Origin: CANKJK01 sp040081715
Lineage (GTDB): Bacteria > Acidobacteriota > Vicinamibacteria > Vicinamibacterales > UBA2999
Direction: 5' to 3'
Assembly (NCBI GenBank): GCA_040081715.1
Contig: JBEBFY010000004.1
Span: forward strand, 138,662-202,661
DNA length: 64,000 nucleotides
The number at the start of each line of letters is the position of its first letter. The first letter of the stretch is position 1. A model generated the notes under the pieces. It did no database searches, was not told where the DNA came from, and saw nothing but the letters and a program-made list of their open reading frames with translations. Position numbers and translations under genes: made by a program. This document shows, piece after piece, positions 36,402 through 48,516 of this stretch.

Positions 36402-37348
36402 GGACCGAAGTGGTGTTCCGCACCGGCTCCGAAATGGAGGCGCGCGTGGTCCTGGCGCTGCTCCAGAGCCAGGGTATCGAGGCCGTACGGACCGGCGGGT
36501 TGCCGGCCGGAGTCTGGCCGATGGCCATCAGCGCCGAAGGTGACGTCGCCATCGCGGTGCGTGAGGCGGAGGCGGAGGCCGCGCGGCGCGTGATCGAGAG
36601 TCACCGGGTGGGGGAGGGACGCAAGGTGGTGCGCATCGCCGACGAGTTCGAGGACCTGCAATCCCGGCTCGGCTACACGTTTCGTGACCGGAGCCTTCTG
36701 GAGCATGCCCTCACGCACCGGTCGCTTGCGGCGGAGGATCAGTCCGGCGGCGTGGCCGACAACGAGTCGCTCGAGTTCCTGGGCGACGCGGTACTGGGCC
36801 TCGTGGTCGCGGACCTGCTCTATCGGCAGTTCCCCGATTCAACCGAGGGGCAGAAGTCGAAGGTGAAGGCCGCCGTCGTCTCCGCTGCGGCACTGGCGCG
36901 GCAGGCCGGGCAGTTGCGCCTCGGGGAATCGCTGCTGCTGGGGCGCGGCGAGGAGAAGACGGGCGGCCGCCAGAAGCAGACACTGCTGGCCGACTCCTAC
37001 GAGGCACTGATTGCCGCGGTGTATCTCGACGGCGGGTTTGACGCCGTGGCGGAGTGGCTGCAGCGGGAACTCCAGCCGGCCATCAACGAGGCGGCCTCCG
37101 CCGACGTGGCGGGCCTGGACTACAAGTCAGCCCTCCAGGAGCGTGCGCAGAGTCAGGGGCTACCGCTGCCGGAGTATCGGATCATCGACCAGGAGGGACC
37201 GGACCACCGCAAGGTCTTTCACGTGGAGGTCTGGGTGGCCGGCACGGCCGCAGGCACAGCGACCGGACGATCGAAGAAAGAGGCGGAGCAGGCCGCGGCC
37301 CGGCTCGCGCTCGGCCAGAGCACGGACGACGCTAGTCGATCTCGATGA
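36398..37348 (+). CDS. rnc: Ribonuclease III with N-terminal DUF2007-like extension
   Basis: 316 residues from a GTG overlapping the phosphatase stop. Residues 1-70 (RTEVVFRTGSEMEARVVLALLQSQGIEAVRTGG ... DVAIAVREAEAEAARRVIESH) match the DUF2007 'putative signal-transducing' fold. RNase III follows: LQSRLGYTFRDRSLLEHALTHRS, the catalytic signature NESLEFLGDAVLGLV, LADSYEALIAAVYLDGG, and a double-stranded RNA-binding domain (DYKSALQERAQSQGLPLPEYRIIDQEGPDH ... GRSKKEAEQAAARLAL). Standard RNase III is 220-240 residues. An in-frame GTG GTG at 36626-36631 behind GGGGGAGGG could give a normal-length form, so either a fusion or two nested products is possible. Confidence 0.9.
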   Translation: MRTEVVFRTGSEMEARVVLALLQSQGIEAVRTGGLPAGVWPMAISAEGDVAIAVREAEAEAARRVIESHRVGEGRKVVRIADEFEDLQSRLGYTFRDRSLLEHALTHRSLAAEDQSGGVADNESLEFLGDAVLGLVVADLLYRQFPDSTEGQKSKVKAAVVSAAALARQAGQLRLGESLLLGRGEEKTGGRQKQTLLADSYEALIAAVYLDGGFDAVAEWLQRELQPAINEAASADVAGLDYKSALQERAQSQGLPLPEYRIIDQEGPDHRKVFHVEVWVAGTAAGTATGRSKKEAEQAAARLALGQSTDDASRSR

Positions 37349-38480
37349 TGCCCCAGTTCCGGCGTTCGTCCCGCGTGGCCTCTTCGCCCGCGCCGGCGTA
37401 GGCCATCGACGGCTCGGGCATCCGCGCCACCGCGAATCGTTGCACCGCGCGCGCCACGCTGTCGTCGGTCGGCGCGACGGGTCGGCAGTGGAGCCCCACC
37501 CACAACCGCAGGAGCGGGTCCGAGAAGGTGTACCGCTTCTGCCGGACCGTCACCAGGTCCACGTCTTCCAGCCACGAGAGGTAGTCCTTCGTGGAACCCG
37601 GCGTGCGGTGCAGGCGCAGGGAGATTTCGGTCAGCGTGAGCGGTTCTTCCTCCGCCAGGATGTCCAGAATGGCCTTGAGCGCCCCGTAGCCACGGGCGCG
37701 GTGCAGGCGCAGTTCGTAGCGGAACCGGCACCAGGCGTCCAGCGCACCCCCACGCACCAGCAGGCCGGTCAGGGCGGCGGCCGGATCCGCCGGGCCCAGG
37801 TGCTGTCCTTCCATGGCCCGGGCCAACGCCTCCACATACACCGGCCGGCCATCGGTCAGGGCGTGCACCGCCCGGCCCAGGTAGTCGCGATCGTCGGTCG
37901 CCATCTGCTCGTAGTGGTTGAAGGCAGGGGCGAGGTGCTCCACCACGTCCGGCACACTGAGGGGAGCGATGTGCATCACCTCGAAGCGGGCCGGCGCGTC
38001 CCGGAGGAGCCGGTGGGCACGGGCCGTGTACCGGCTGGTCAGCACGAAGCGGTTGTCGCTGGTGGCGACGGCATCCAGCAGGTCGCGGAGCACAAGCCGG
38101 AGCCCAGGGAAACTTTCGAACGTCCGCAGCTCGAAGGCTTCGTCCAGGAGGAAGAGGCACGGTTCGCCGGCCGGCCCGCGCGCCGAGGCCAGGAATGCCA
38201 GGAAGTGATCGAAGGCGTCACGGGGCGACGTGCTGACGTGCGCGCGGCCGCGCCAGGGAAATGGGGAGGCGTCGATGACGGCCTGCGCGAAGCGTTCGGG
38301 CGTGGTGGCGCACCGCTCCACATCGACCAGGTATGCCGAGCGGCCCGCCCACGCACCCAGATGTGCCAGCAGTGACGAACGGCCCGACCCGCAGCCGCCG
38401 AGCACCACGGGAATGCGGGAGGGTGTCGCGTCGAGCGCGCTCAGCACGCGGCGGTCGAAGCCGCCCTGTGTACCGACCAT
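37332..38480 (-). CDS. AAA/ORC-type ATPase with variant P-loop
   Basis: 382 residues from the ATG at 38480 on the minus strand. The P-loop reads GGCGSGRSSLL, with Arg where the Walker A Lys is expected. Walker B is PCLFLLDEAFEL; a sensor-like VLTSRYTARA follows. The C-terminal half is a winged helix (GALKAILDILAEEEPLTLTEISLRLHRTPGSTKDYLSWLEDVDLVTVRQKRYTFSDPLLRLWVGLH), as in archaeal-type/ORC1-like ATPases of the DUF234 kind. Function unknown. Its promoter, with a palindrome over the -10 box, lies at 38536-38571. The gene overlaps rnc by 17 bases tail to tail. Confidence 0.8.
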   Translation of the reverse strand: MVGTQGGFDRRVLSALDATPSRIPVVLGGCGSGRSSLLAHLGAWAGRSAYLVDVERCATTPERFAQAVIDASPFPWRGRAHVSTSPRDAFDHFLAFLASARGPAGEPCLFLLDEAFELRTFESFPGLRLVLRDLLDAVATSDNRFVLTSRYTARAHRLLRDAPARFEVMHIAPLSVPDVVEHLAPAFNHYEQMATDDRDYLGRAVHALTDGRPVYVEALARAMEGQHLGPADPAAALTGLLVRGGALDAWCRFRYELRLHRARGYGALKAILDILAEEEPLTLTEISLRLHRTPGSTKDYLSWLEDVDLVTVRQKRYTFSDPLLRLWVGLHCRPVAPTDDSVARAVQRFAVARMPEPSMAYAGAGEEATRDERRNWGIIEID

Positions 38481-38535
38481 GATGGCTGTGCTCTGTCTCG
38501 TGGTGTGCGTTGAAAGTCTGGTGCCGCAGAAGGAA

Positions 38536-38571
38536 AGTGTAGACACTAAGAACCGCGCGCGGCCTTGTCAA
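38536..38571 (-). promoter_or_regulatory. Sigma-70 promoter with overlapping palindromic operator for the AAA ATPase gene
   Basis: On the minus strand TTGACA (38571-38566), a 17-base spacer and TAGTGT (38548-38543). The -35 box is perfect and the -10 box matches at three of six positions. AGTGT-ag-ACACT (38536-38547) is a perfect inverted repeat covering the -10 box and the likely start site, the place for a repressor. The leader to the ATG at 38480 would be about 56 bases. Confidence 0.5.
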
Positions 38572-38661
38572 TCGAATTTCCGAAAATCTTTTTGTTGACT
38601 TTCCAGCGCGTTGCGGACGCGGGCGCGGATCCCGCGGATCTTCAAGTACGATTGAGAACGG

Positions 38662-39960
38662 ATGATGATGAATCTCGCGGTACTGGGCACGCAGTGGGGT
38701 GATGAGGGCAAGGGGAAGGTCGTGGACCTGCTCACGCCGCACTTCGACATGGTGGCGCGCTATCAGGGCGGACACAACGCTGGTCACACCGTGTATGTCG
38801 CGGGCCGGAAGTTCGTGCTGCACCTGATTCCGTCGGGCATCCTGCATGCCGGAGTGACCTGCCTTATCGGCAACGGTGTGGTCATCGATCCGCAGGCGCT
38901 CTTCGCGGAAGTCGACGAACTCGCGACCCTGGGCATCCACGTCGGCGACCGGCTGGTGGTGAGCGAAAAGGCGCACGTCATCCTCCCCTACCACCGGGAC
39001 CTCGACCTGCTCTCGGAGGCCCGCCGCGGCGAACGCAAGATCGGCACGACCTCGCGCGGCATCGGTCCGGCCTACGAGGACAAGATCGGCCGGCGCGGCA
39101 TCCGCGTGGGCGACCTGCTCGGCGACCGTGAGGCGCTGGCCGTGGAAGTGCGCGAAAACGTGGCCGCCCGGAATCGCCTCATCGGCGAGAGCACGATGGC
39201 CTGGGAGCCCGTGTTCGCGCAGTTGCTGGTGGACGCCGAGCGGATGCGGCCCTGGGTCCGCGACGTCTCGCTGGAGCTGGCCGAAGGCATGCGCGCGGGC
39301 CGGCGCGTCCTGTTCGAGGGCGCACAGGCGACGCTGCTTGATATCGATCACGGCACATACCCCTTTGTGACCTCATCCAATGCCACCGTGGGCGGCGTCT
39401 GCACGGGGCTCGGCGTGCCGCCGCGTGCCATCAACGCCGTGCTCGGCGTGGCAAAGGCCTATACGACGCGGGTCGGCGAGGGCCCGCTCCCGACCGAGTT
39501 GAGCGGCTCGATGGCGGATCAGCTGCGCGAGAGCGGCAAGGAATACGGTGCGTCCACTGGCCGCCCGCGCCGCTGTGGATGGTTCGATGCGGTGGTGGTG
39601 CGGTACTCGGCCCGGATCAACGGGCTGGATGCGCTGGCACTGACGAAGCTGGATGTCCTGGACGGCCTGCCGGAGGTGCAGATCTGCACCGGCTATGCAG
39701 TGGGTGGCACGGTCGTCACGGAGTTTCCATCCGACTTGCGCCTGCTGGCGGGCGCGTCGCCGCGCTACGAAGTCCTGCCTGGGTGGACGGCGCCGGCCAG
39801 CGGCGTGCGCTCGTTCAGCGCACTGCCCGCCAACGCCAAGGCCTATATCAAGCGACTGGAAGAGGTGACCGGTATCGCGTGCGCAATCATCTCCACGGGC
39901 TCCGACCGCGACGACACGATTGTGCGCGACGGGTCAGTGGCGGCAGGCTGGCTCAGCTAG
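38662..39960 (+). CDS. purA: Adenylosuccinate synthetase
   Basis: 432 residues, the normal length. Three consecutive ATGs begin at 38662. GTQWGDEGKGKVVDLL contains the P-loop-like GDEGKGK with the catalytic Asp; GGHNAGHTVYVAG holds the catalytic His. Other blocks are IGTTSRGIGPAYEDKIGRRGIRVGDL, LFEGAQATLLDIDHGTYPFVTSSN, AYTTRVGEGPLPTEL and the IMP/GTP region TGRPRRCGWFDAVVVRYS. It joins IMP and aspartate using GTP on the way to AMP. It is divergent from the AAA ATPase gene and convergent with the sigma factor gene. Confidence 0.97.
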   Translation: MMMNLAVLGTQWGDEGKGKVVDLLTPHFDMVARYQGGHNAGHTVYVAGRKFVLHLIPSGILHAGVTCLIGNGVVIDPQALFAEVDELATLGIHVGDRLVVSEKAHVILPYHRDLDLLSEARRGERKIGTTSRGIGPAYEDKIGRRGIRVGDLLGDREALAVEVRENVAARNRLIGESTMAWEPVFAQLLVDAERMRPWVRDVSLELAEGMRAGRRVLFEGAQATLLDIDHGTYPFVTSSNATVGGVCTGLGVPPRAINAVLGVAKAYTTRVGEGPLPTELSGSMADQLRESGKEYGASTGRPRRCGWFDAVVVRYSARINGLDALALTKLDVLDGLPEVQICTGYAVGGTVVTEFPSDLRLLAGASPRYEVLPGWTAPASGVRSFSALPANAKAYIKRLEEVTGIACAIISTGSDRDDTIVRDGSVAAGWLS

Positions 39961-39968
39961 GTTGCCAA

Positions 39969-39993
39969 CCACTCAGCCATGCAGGCTGAGTGG
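39969..39993. terminator. Perfect hairpin between purA and rpoD-like gene
   Basis: CCACTCAGCC / GGCTGAGTGG with a five-base loop spans the stop codon region of the minus-strand sigma factor gene, 9 bases after the purA stop. There is no clear T-run on either side, so it may be a weak bidirectional terminator or an mRNA 3'-end stabiliser. Confidence 0.45.
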
Positions 39994-41469
39994 CGCGGTC
40001 CGGCGGCGCACCTGGAGCGCCCGCATCTTCTCGAGCGCCCTGACCTCGATCTGCCGCACGCGCTCACGCGTGACCGCGAGTTGCTGGCCGATTTCCTCCA
40101 GCGTGTATTCGCGTTCGCGGCCGAGGCCGAACCGGAGGGACAGCACGTGCCGCTCCCGATCCGTCAGCGGCGCCATCGCCTGGGCGACCTCATTCGAGAG
40201 GTCGCTGTCGAGGAGCGCGTCCTCAGGGGAGGGAAGCGACCGATCCTCCACCAGGGCATGCAGCTCCATCGCGTCGTCCTCGCCCACCCGCACGTCGAGG
40301 GAGGTCGGCGTCTTCTGGGCGTCGAGGAGCAGCCGCACCTTGTCGACCGGCATGTGGAGACGCTCGGCCAGCTCATAGGCCGTCGGTTCGAGGTTCACAC
40401 TCGTGCGGAACGCCTTCCGCTCCTTTTCGAGCTGGTTGATGGATTCGATGACGTGCACGGGCAGGCGAATGGTACGACCGGTATCCGCGATGGCGCGCGT
40501 GATGGCCTGGCGGATCCACCACGTGGCGTAGGTCGAGAACTTGAAGCCGCGCCGGAACTGGAACTTGTCCACGGCCTTCATCAGGCCGAGGTTGCCCTCC
40601 TGGACCACGTCCAGCAGGGAGAGCCCCCGGTTCACGTACCGCTTGGCGATGGAGACCACCAGCCTGAGGTTGGCCTCCATCAGTTCGTTCTTCGCCTGCC
40701 GGATCATCTGATCCGCGGCGTTGATGGACGACAGGCGTTCCCGCACATCGGCCAGCGGGAGTCCGGTGCGCGCCGCTACTGTGCGTCCGCGCACGGACCG
40801 CTCGGCCGGCGGAAGCGACGCGAGCTCGTTGACCTCCTGCGTGAGGGCGCGCGTAGTCGCCAGCACATCATCCAGGACGGATGGGCGAATGGGCTGCCCG
40901 TCGAGGTCGTGCCCGAGGCGCGTGTCCTCCTGCGCCAGTTCGTCGCGCAGGGCCGCCAGGCGCCGGGCGCCACGAACGGTGGGGATCTCCGCCTTCAGCG
41001 CTTCGATGCGCGCGCGCCGCCGCTTGGCGCGCGCCAGTGCACGGTGGACTGCGGCGACGGCGTCGGCGCCGGCCGTGCCCCCCTCGGGGAGCAGGACGAG
41101 CGCTTCGACGGGGAGTTCGCCGCGTCGCACTTTGTCGCCGAGGGCCAGAATCTGTTCAGCGGTTGATGGAAACCTCAGCAGGGCAGCGAGCAGAGCCTGC
41201 TGGCCCTGTTCCATCCGCTCTCCGAGCGCCACTTCGTCCGACTTCTTCAGGAGCCTGCGCTTCCCGATGTGGTGCAGGTACATCCGGACGAGGTCCACCT
41301 CGTCGCTCGGGGAGGAAGGGAGAGGGGTGTCTTCTTCGCTGTCGCGCGCCTCGGACTCGCGGCTCTCGTCCTCGCCGTCCTCCTCCTCAACCGGGCGATA
41401 GGCCTCCGGATTGTCCTCAAAGAGGGTGGATTCGGTGTCGAGCGCCGTAACGTGGGCGGTTCTGGGCAT
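39973..41469 (-). CDS. rpoD: RpoD-like sigma-70 factor
   Basis: 498 residues on the minus strand. The ATG at 41469 follows GGAG. An acidic N-terminus (RPVEEEDGEDESRESEARDSEEDTPLP) is followed by region 1.2 (DEVDLVRMYLHHIGKRRLLKKSDEVALGERME), a non-conserved insert, and region 2 (EANLRLVVSIAKRYVNRGLSLLDVVQEGNLGLMKAVDKFQFRRGFKFSTYATWWIRQAITRAIAD). Region 3 is SVNLEPTAYELAERLHM, and region 4 is LSLRFGLGREREYTLEEIGQQLAVTRERVRQIEVRALEKMRAL. All promoter-contacting elements of group 1/2 sigma factors are present. Whether it is the sole housekeeping sigma or a second RpoD copy cannot be decided here. Confidence 0.9.
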   Translation of the reverse strand: MPRTAHVTALDTESTLFEDNPEAYRPVEEEDGEDESRESEARDSEEDTPLPSSPSDEVDLVRMYLHHIGKRRLLKKSDEVALGERMEQGQQALLAALLRFPSTAEQILALGDKVRRGELPVEALVLLPEGGTAGADAVAAVHRALARAKRRRARIEALKAEIPTVRGARRLAALRDELAQEDTRLGHDLDGQPIRPSVLDDVLATTRALTQEVNELASLPPAERSVRGRTVAARTGLPLADVRERLSSINAADQMIRQAKNELMEANLRLVVSIAKRYVNRGLSLLDVVQEGNLGLMKAVDKFQFRRGFKFSTYATWWIRQAITRAIADTGRTIRLPVHVIESINQLEKERKAFRTSVNLEPTAYELAERLHMPVDKVRLLLDAQKTPTSLDVRVGEDDAMELHALVEDRSLPSPEDALLDSDLSNEVAQAMAPLTDRERHVLSLRFGLGREREYTLEEIGQQLAVTRERVRQIEVRALEKMRALQVRRRTAPLSLHG

Positions 41470-41675
41470 GGTGGACTCCCCTATGGTCTGTGCACGTCTG
41501 TTGCCAAGCTGCACCGGACTGAACACTAGGACGCAGCGCCGGGCGCCCGGGTTTCGTGGGGCATTTCTGCCAGGTCCGTGTCACCCAGTCAGACGTTCTG
41601 TCCGCGCAATTGGCCGGTCCACCGCGGGCGGCCAGTTGCGCAACGGGCGCTCTATCCGTCAGAGTCAGCAGGCAA

Positions 41676-42749
41676 ATGGGGATTCGACGTGTGCTGGTGC
41701 TCGAGGGCCAGGTGCCATTCGTGCACGGGGGGGCCGAAATCCTTGTGCGGCAGCTGGTCGGCGCGTTCAAGGCGGGGGGCTACGAAGCGGAGCTGGTCTC
41801 GATTCCCTTCCGGGACTATCCGAGGGACGAGGTCCTGACGCAGGCCGCCCTGTGGCGGCTCATCGACCTGTCGTCCGCCGCCGGGCAGTCCATCGACCTG
41901 GTCATCCCCACGAAGTACCCGAACTACCTGGTGCGCCATCCCCGCAAGGTGGCGTGGCTGATGCACCAGCACCGCGTGGCCTATGAACTGGTTGGCACGC
42001 CCTTCAGCGACTTCGACCACACCGACACCGATGTCGGTCTGCGCGACCGGCTGGTGCGCCTCGACACCCAGGGCCTCTCGGAGTGCGCGGCGCGGTTCAC
42101 GCTCTCGGAAACCGTCTCGGCACGCCTGCGGCAGTTCAACGGCCTGGAGTCGCAGCCGCTCTTTCACCCGCCCAAGCTGGCCACCCAGCTCAGGAGCGGG
42201 CCGTATGGCGACTACATCTTCTTCGTGAGCCGGCTCGAGAAGGCCAAGCGCGTGGACCTGGCCATCGACACGATGCTGCACGTGGACACGCCGCTGAGGC
42301 TGCTGATTGCCGGTGACGGAGCCGCGCGCGTGGACCTGCAGGCCCAGATCGTGGCCCGCGGATTGGGCGACAGGGTCACGCTGCTGGGCCGCGTGTCGGA
42401 CGAGGACATCATCCGCCTCTACAGCGGGGCGCTCGCGGTGCTGTTTGCCCCCTATCAGGAAGACTACGGGTACGTGACGCTCGAGGCGTTTCATGCCTCC
42501 AAGCCCGTCATCACCGCCACCGACTCCGGCGGACCGCTGGAGTTCATCACGCACGGAGTGAGCGGACTGGTGGCAGAGCCGACGGCCGAGGCCCTGGCGG
42601 CGGCGGTACGAGAACTGGCTGCCAACCGCCAGCGGGCCGCGGAGATGGGGGAGGCGGGTCGCCTGGTGGCTACCGCCATTACATGGGAGGGCGTCGTGGA
42701 GCGGCTTGTGGCTGCTGCAGGCCCCGAAGGAGCCGCGGCCGATTTCTAG
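41676..42749 (+). CDS. Family 4 glycosyltransferase
   Basis: 357 residues from the ATG at 41676; the frame is open upstream but that part is not protein-like. GT-B fold: N-terminal acceptor half beginning RRVLVLEGQVPFVHGGAEILVRQLVGAFKAGGYEAELV; donor half with YIFFVSRLEKAKRVDLAIDTML, LLIAGDGAARVDL, VTLLGRVSDEDIIRLYSGA and the E-x7-E motif EDYGYVTLE, then SKPVITATDSGGPLEFI. A retaining enzyme that uses nucleotide sugars for surface glycans. No glycan cluster surrounds it, so the product is unknown. Divergent from the sigma factor gene. Confidence 0.9.
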   Translation: MGIRRVLVLEGQVPFVHGGAEILVRQLVGAFKAGGYEAELVSIPFRDYPRDEVLTQAALWRLIDLSSAAGQSIDLVIPTKYPNYLVRHPRKVAWLMHQHRVAYELVGTPFSDFDHTDTDVGLRDRLVRLDTQGLSECAARFTLSETVSARLRQFNGLESQPLFHPPKLATQLRSGPYGDYIFFVSRLEKAKRVDLAIDTMLHVDTPLRLLIAGDGAARVDLQAQIVARGLGDRVTLLGRVSDEDIIRLYSGALAVLFAPYQEDYGYVTLEAFHASKPVITATDSGGPLEFITHGVSGLVAEPTAEALAAAVRELAANRQRAAEMGEAGRLVATAITWEGVVERLVAAAGPEGAAADF

Positions 42750-42833
42750 CGGCGACTGGCTGCGGTGCCTGCGGAACCCCTGCTGGTGACCGTATCCGTC
42801 ACTCCCCGCCCCTCGGGGGGATGGGGCAGCACG

Positions 42834-43826
42834 TCACGGGCGCCAGCCCTGCAGCATGAGCATGTAGTTCGCGCGCTCGTACGCGTCCGGGTCGGGCACC
42901 CTGGAGAGGTTCAGATTGCCCCGCATCGCCCCGAGCGACTCCCACTCGTGCTCGTGCATCCACGCCATCAGGTCGCCCAGCACGGTCCGGAGGTGCCCGG
43001 GTCCATGCACCAGCAGGGCCGACACCATCTGCGTGACGTGTGCCCCCGCCATGGTCGCTTTCACGACGTCGATCGCCGTGTGGACACCTCCGGTTACTGC
43101 CAGCGATGCCGTGACGTGGCCGGAGAGGATGGCCATCCAGTGCAGCCGCAGGCGCAGTTCTGAAGACTCAGAGAGGTGCAGCGTCCGGGTCGCGGCAAGT
43201 TCGTGGGGGTCGATGTCGGGCTGGTAGAAGCGATTGAAGAGCACCAGCCCGTCCGCACCGGCCCGGTCGAGCTCCCTGGCCAGATTCGCGAGTGCGGCGT
43301 AGAACGGTGAGAGCTTCACGGCCACCGGGATCGTGACCAATTGCCTGACCTCACGCACCGTGTCAATGGCCTGGCCCTCGATCTCCGCGCTGGTCGTGTC
43401 GGGGTTGGTGGCGATGCGGTAGATATTCAGCTCCACGGCGTCAGCGCCTGCCTCCTCCATCATGTGCGCGTAGTCGAGCCAGCCCCCGGGAGTCGTGCCG
43501 TTGAGAGACCCGATGATGGGGATGTTGACGGCGGCTTTGGCCCGCCGGAGGTGCTCGAGGTACTGATGCGGACCCAGAGCGTACGCGTGGAGGCCTGGGA
43601 AGTAGCTGGTCGCCTCCGCGAACGACTCGCCCGGGTAGTCCAGATTCAAGTACTCCGCGATCTGCTCCCGGGTGATCTGTTCCTCGAAGAGTGACCGCAG
43701 GACGATGGCCGCCGCGCCGGCGTCCTCGAGGCGCTTGACGCCATCGAGGTCGTCGGAGAGCGGCGATGCCCCTGCCACCAGCGGGTGGGGAAGTCTGAGC
43801 CCCAGATAGGTCGTGCTGAGATCCAC
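42834..43826 (-). CDS. Dihydroorotate dehydrogenase-like flavoprotein
   Basis: 330 residues on the minus strand. The GTG at 43826 follows GGAGGAG and lies one base after the nifJ stop. MDLSTTYLGLRLPHPLVAGASPLSDDLDGVKRLEDAGAAAIVLRSLFEEQI is the family opening of a TIM-barrel FMN protein; later IIGSLNGTTPGGW, ADAVELNIY, PVAVKLSPFY and DGLVLFNRFYQPDID line the FMN site. These 'DHOD-like' proteins regularly follow pyruvate:ferredoxin oxidoreductase genes and are not the pyrimidine enzyme. Their substrate is unknown; coupling to ferredoxin or NAD(P) is inference. Confidence 0.88.
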   Translation of the reverse strand: MDLSTTYLGLRLPHPLVAGASPLSDDLDGVKRLEDAGAAAIVLRSLFEEQITREQIAEYLNLDYPGESFAEATSYFPGLHAYALGPHQYLEHLRRAKAAVNIPIIGSLNGTTPGGWLDYAHMMEEAGADAVELNIYRIATNPDTTSAEIEGQAIDTVREVRQLVTIPVAVKLSPFYAALANLARELDRAGADGLVLFNRFYQPDIDPHELAATRTLHLSESSELRLRLHWMAILSGHVTASLAVTGGVHTAIDVVKATMAGAHVTQMVSALLVHGPGHLRTVLGDLMAWMHEHEWESLGAMRGNLNLSRVPDPDAYERANYMLMLQGWRP

Positions 43827-43827
43827 G

Positions 43828-47397
<3,570 letters not shown>

Positions 47398-47597
47398 GCT
47401 GCGGCTGGTACTCCGCTGCGTGTGGGAGCAAGGCGCGTGCCCGGGTGCCGAGGGGATTCGCGGGGATGTTTCCTTCTGGCAGGAACCTGGAGTCGGGAAG
47501 TATTCCTGCCTGACCGAAATAACTCGCGGACTATGTGATGACGGCGGGCGAGTGACTACCTGCGATGTGGCGCGACGGGTAATATCGGCTGGAGCCT

Positions 47598-48272
47598 ATG
47601 AAACCCTGTGACTGTGACGCGCGCCACGTGCCGCGCCGGGTCGTCCTTACGGGCGGCCCTGGCGCCGGCAAGACCGCCGTCCTTGAGTTGATCCGCCTCT
47701 TCTTCTGCGAGCACGTACGGACGCTGCCGGAAGCCGCTGGGATCGTCTTCGCCGGTCAGTTCCCGCGGAGTGCGGTGCCGGCGCTGCGCCAGGCGGCCCA
47801 GCGGGCGATCTTCCACATCCAGCGCGAACTCGAGGCGGTTGCGCTGGTTGACAACGCTGCCGTGGTGCTCTGCGACCGTGGGACGGTGGACTGTGGCGCC
47901 TACTGGATGGGCGACGGAGACCTCTTCTCGTCGGTGGGCACGACGCGGGCCACGGAACTGGCGCGGTATGACGCGGTCATCCACCTTCGGACGCCGACAT
48001 CACGCGACGCCTATAACCGCCGGAACCCGCTGCGCATCGAGTCCATCGAGGAGGCTGCGCTGATTGACGAGCAGATCGCCTCGCAATGGTGCGATCATCC
48101 GCGCCGCTTCATCGTGGAGCCGTCCGAGGACTTCCTGCACAAGGCGGCGCGAACGCTTGCGCTGGTGCGCGACGAAGTGCCCGCGTGCTGCCGCCATCAC
48201 GTCGGCAATTTCTTCTGGGACGGTGACGGGAGGATGCACGGGGCCGACTCCGAGCACCCACCGAGGGCGTGA
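47598..48272 (+). CDS. P-loop NTPase of the AAA_28 (NadR/Ttd14-like) type
   Basis: 224 residues. Walker A GGPGAGKT at residues 19-26. The sequence VLELIRLFFCEHVRTLPEAAGIVFAGQFP and VVLCDRGTVDCGAYWMG, with a kinase-like lid (HLRTPTSRDAYNRRNPLRIESIEEAALIDEQI), match the NadR/Ttd14-like nucleotide kinase fold. The N-terminal CDCDARH and C-terminal CCRHH are short Cys/His clusters of unknown meaning. Substrate unknown. The first gene after a 200-base intergenic region divergent from nifJ. Confidence 0.78.
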   Translation: MKPCDCDARHVPRRVVLTGGPGAGKTAVLELIRLFFCEHVRTLPEAAGIVFAGQFPRSAVPALRQAAQRAIFHIQRELEAVALVDNAAVVLCDRGTVDCGAYWMGDGDLFSSVGTTRATELARYDAVIHLRTPTSRDAYNRRNPLRIESIEEAALIDEQIASQWCDHPRRFIVEPSEDFLHKAARTLALVRDEVPACCRHHVGNFFWDGDGRMHGADSEHPPRA

Positions 48273-48516
48273 CGTGACCGCCAATCTCATCCAATGCCCG
48301 GCCTCCGCCACGTGGCGAGGCACTTCCGCGCAGGCCATTGGGAAGACGCCCGCGGGCCTGGCGGGGCGGTCGGGCGAATCACGGGGGCGCGCCGGCTGGC
48401 TGGTGCCGGTGACCCGCCGCGGTGACGTTGTTCCGGCTGAACGGTCATCCCCGGTTAAACTCTCCGGGTACAGTCGTGTGGTGAAACCGCGTGCACCTGC
48501 ACGCAAGGAGAGGTTA

